From Circinella umbellata (Eukaryota > Mucoromycota > Mucoromycetes > Mucorales > Lichtheimiaceae), in the NCBI GenBank assembly GCA_025093555.1, contig JAIWNF010000038.1:468242-532241 (forward strand): a DNA stretch of 64,000 bases, in the 5' to 3' direction. Below, piece by piece: positions 61,286 through 64,000 of the stretch. The position numbers and the translations under genes are program-made. Each line of letters begins with the position of its first letter. Position 1 is the stretch's first letter. The notes beneath the pieces were generated by a model. It saw only the letters and a program-made list of their open reading frames with translations. It had not been told where the DNA came from and searched no databases.

Positions 61286-61950
61286 CCTTTTTATACCTAT
61301 TGAATAATATATAGATAAGCTATATTATTTTATTACTATTCATCAAACGTTGTAAATTATATTGACGTTTATAGATATGGGTCGTGTGTCATTGAAAATA
61401 ACACAGATATCATAATTATAGATGATGAGTTTTATTATTTATATTAATGGGATAAAATAATCTTGAAAAGTAGAAACATTAGGACTTAATATTTGACTTG
61501 CACCATAGGCAACTTGCGCAGATATCGCAGATTTATCGCAGATATCGAAGTTTATGATTCAAATTTAAAACAGAGATTCCTTATTTGGGATTATTATTTA
61601 AGACATCCGTGTAACTTAGCTAGACCATTAAAAGCTATTGTATACTGTATATTTATAGATTATTTTTATTAAAAAAAAAACATTAACGATTGGATAGGGG
61701 AGCTCTTGCTTTTCCCTTTTTAGGTCGATGTGATTAGGTGGTGGAGGTGGATGAGGTGGATGATGATGATGGTGATGGTGCGGGACGAGTGGCAGGAATC
61801 ATGGAGGAGCAGCAGTTGTCTTGATACAAATCATCTTGTTGTGGTGGTGGTAGTGGTTGGCGTGAGAAAGGAGAGGAGGAGGAGGAAGCAACAGTATGCA
61901 GAGAGGAAGGAACGGAGAAGACGACCAGATCCGGTTGTGAAACAGTCGAG
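61286..61950. other. Low-complexity region 3' of the Tnp2-like pseudogene
   Basis: Contains a CGCAGATATCGCAGATTTAT word repeated with variation near 61515-61550 and a GGTGG/GATGATG-rich patch at 61735-61900. The patch makes opposite-strand Ser/Pro-rich and Arg/Val-rich frames that I do not regard as genes. Confidence 0.4.
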
Positions 61951-63432
61951 CTATAAGCATGATACAGTAATATTTTCATTCAATAGTGGTGTCAAAAACG
62001 AAAACAGATCGCCGTTATGATCTCCTGGTATAATTGCAACCTAGAGCATATTTTTGTGCAGTAACTGTGAATAAAGATAAGTAAATGGATTGTTGAAGAT
62101 ATAGTAACATAGATAGTAGTAATAATAATATCTTACCATTCTATTGGTAGCAGGCTTAAAAGTACGACATGTACTACTGTCATCTTTGCTTCTCCTCCTT
62201 TGAATGGTGCAAATCCATCGACAAACAATGAAATTGCTATGGTGTCTTGTTCATTTTGGAATATTGTCGATTTGAATTTCTTGTATATTGATCCATCAAA
62301 AATGTCGTTCATTTGTCCAGGTTCCAGTTCATAAAGATCCTGTATCATCTCGCGCGTCGCCATATCTGCGATAAGGTTTGCCAACTGTCGAGCAAGAGGA
62401 AAATAAGACATGGTTTCAACTAGTTTTCCGTTACTCTTGAATTGTTGTTCACCACACCTACACTCATCATTCGAACCTTGAGGAAACAGACGGCAGCGTT
62501 TTGGGCATATCTGGTATACTCTCTCATCAAGTTGGAATACTTTACCCAATCTGTTTTCAGATGTTTTAGGCAAGAGCAATGGTTTTTTATCTAAAATATG
62601 ACTTTGTACATTATCAGTTATTAGTAAGTTATTATTCACACAGTTGAATGATTACTCTTTTTGAGCTGGATGCTTACCAAAGTCATCTTGATTAATCCAC
62701 TTGTTAAATAGCGAAATGAGCTCATTATAGGAATGACGGCTAACGTTATTATCTTGTATCCAGCAGAAAAGCTCATAACTTTTTGTTCATAACTTTGCAG
62801 TTGAGGCATTGCTTGGATTTTTTCAGTGATAGGTTCATTGGTGACAAGGGGGATTTTCTTTTCCCAAGGATCGACGTATTGCAAGTTGGTTGGCTGGGTT
62901 CCTTGTTCTGACGTAGAGTTGTTTGTTGGTTAGATTATGGGATCATCAATATTAGATGCGTTGATGATAGCAGAATCCTCGTCATCATCTTCACTATTGC
63001 TTGGATTAGTATAATTATCATTGTCAATGTCATTGTCATCTTGATCTTGGGTGACATAAGTCTGGTCATCTTGTCCAAAGTCGTATTCTACATCATCAAT
63101 ACTATAGTCACTGGCCAATTCATTTGCAGGGAGAATAGAAGATACATGATCTTGATACATAGCCAGGGGTTCCTTCTGAGGGGGAGTAGGAGCAGCAGGT
63201 AATGCTTCATGATCTTGGGTTAGTGGTAGAAAAACTATTTGAACACTTCCATCTAGGTAGTTAATAATACAAGGTCAGTATTTTTTTCATAAAGGTTATT
63301 TTTATAGTGCATGTAGTATTTTTGCAAGATAGCAATTTAGGTCATAACACACAAAGCGTGATGTTTTCTATACTTGGTCTTTTCAACAGCTTGGAAGCAT
63401 TTTTTGCAGTAAATAAAGGTGGACTTGGGCAT
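61951..63432 (-). pseudogene. Tnp2/CACTA-type (En/Spm) transposase, broken
   Basis: The minus-strand start at 63432 reads MPKSTFIYCKKCFQAVEKTK then YRKHHALC, a short zinc-finger-like head. An acidic region follows (VEYDFGQDDQTYVTQDQDDN). Then FCWIQDNNVSRHSYNELISL, and after an intron 62677-62591 KPLLLPKTSENRLGKVFQLD, a Cys-rich CPKRCRLFPQGSNDECRCG, ISLFVDGFAPFKGGEAKMTV (the Tnp2 DGxxPF block) and AIIPGDHNGDLFSFLTPLLN. Lesions: TAA after IDDPII (about 62935), one lost base in an A run near 62775, and a TAG before VAIIPG. The C-terminal half of the transposase is missing. The family assignment rests on block order and wording. Confidence 0.65.
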
Positions 63433-63750
63433 TGTAAAAAAAAAATTATGTAGATTAATAATTTCTGAACATGCTTTTCATATTTATACTTTTTTTTATA
63501 CTGCGGTTTCTATGTTTTTGTTCGATCATGATCTATATTGCCATCCTGGGTATTCTCTCTTTCTTTCTCCATGTTACTTTGATACTACGGCATGTATAAT
63601 GGTGTCATTGTTCTGTGCTTAGAGTCTCATGCTATTTCTTTTTGCTGTGGCCTTGACTGCTATCTCTGAGTGTGGACTGCGTTTGTGTGACATTTTTTAT
63701 TTTAGAAGTTATGTGGTTTTATTTTCACTATTATCGTTCGACATCAGGAA
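63433..63750. other. Short intergenic stretch
   Basis: TTT-rich sequence with no supported gene. It lies between two divergent reading frames. Confidence 0.4.
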
Positions 63751-64000
63751 AAATGAATCAGCAACAACAACAACAACAACAACAACAAACACAACAAACG
63801 TAACAACAACCGTCCCTATAACTAATGAGGACATCTATTTGCAAGTTTTGGTGATTGGTGATTCCCAACGAAACGGAGAACACCATATTAATCACCTAGA
63901 GCAAAGTTACTCCAGAATTCAATCAAGAAAGCTTTGAGGGTATGAGCCAATCAGATGAAGAAATGGAAGTTGTCGAAAGCGCAGAGACAATGGAAGGTGT
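63751..64000 (+). pseudogene. 5' end of a partial, frame-damaged gene at the window edge
   Basis: ATG 63751 starts MNQQQQQQQQQQTQQT and a stop. In other frames coding-like acidic sequence follows: TNEDIYLQVLVIGDS, then VTPEFNQESFEGMSQSDEEM and VVESAETMEG, running off the window. The poly-Gln start and acidic region resemble N-termini of transposon proteins, but no family can be assigned. Confidence 0.3.

Noticed and set aside
61730..62020. Arg/Val-rich plus-strand frame and Ser/Pro-rich minus-strand frame
   Set aside because: Both arise from one GGTGG/GATGAT low-complexity patch, with no homology or splice support.

Overview
This window looks like a piece of a Mucoromycota (most likely Mucorales) genome. 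It is very AT-rich, its genes have many short GT-AG introns (about 50-200 bp), and it carries an RNase Rh-like T2 ribonuclease, degenerate F-box/LRR genes typical of that group, and a rich mix of DNA transposons. I identified no tRNA, rRNA or CRISPR array. All calls were read by eye from sequence; no database search was run.

Layout. 0.4-3.25 kb: an apparently complete PIF/Harbinger transposon with TIRs, a TAA target duplication, an intact DDE transposase and a second Myb/NAM-like ORF. 4.6-5.4 kb: a Tc1/mariner-like non-autonomous element. 5.8-7.7 kb: a broken F-box gene. 10.7-11.7 kb: a glutamine-rich coiled-coil protein made of two copies of one ~130-residue module. 13.7-24.1 kb is the gene-dense core: a MATE transporter (+), then pyruvate carboxylase and a GAS2-related (GAR) microtubule-binding protein (both -). 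26.3-29.0 kb: a minus-strand pseudogene whose exon is split by a pogo-like TIR element. 29.0-35.2 kb: a gene desert with two unusual repeats. 35.2-37.2 kb: a STE20/PAK-like kinase (-). 38.9-39.9 kb: an LRR pseudogene. 40.9-41.4 kb: an array of spaced GC-rich repeats just upstream of a secreted T2 ribonuclease (41.9-43.2 kb). 43.9-47.0 kb: a DUR3-type urea symporter. 47.9-48.6 kb: a small one-TM protein. 50.8-60.2 kb: a 9.4-kb MULE. 60.5-64 kb: degenerate transposon-like genes, including a Tnp2/CACTA-type transposase.

The most striking system is the MULE. One spliced reading frame joins a FAR1-like DNA-binding region, a MULE DDE transposase, a SWIM zinc finger, an AT-hook-like basic patch and a ubiquitin-specific-protease-like (C19) domain with recognisable Cys and His boxes. 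Its left end has grown into a 281-bp tandem array while the right end keeps one unit, and a mirror pair of ~0.9-1.0 kb foldback elements lies downstream of the gene. A transposon-encoded deubiquitinase-like domain fused to the transposase is the best candidate here for an undescribed system.

Housekeeping-type genes (MATE, pyruvate carboxylase, GAR protein, kinase, RNase T2, urea transporter) have clean frames and fully phase-consistent introns. Nearly all damage sits in transposon or multigene-family sequences, and every frameshift I resolved looks like loss of one base. That may reflect real decay, or unpolished repeats in a long-read assembly.
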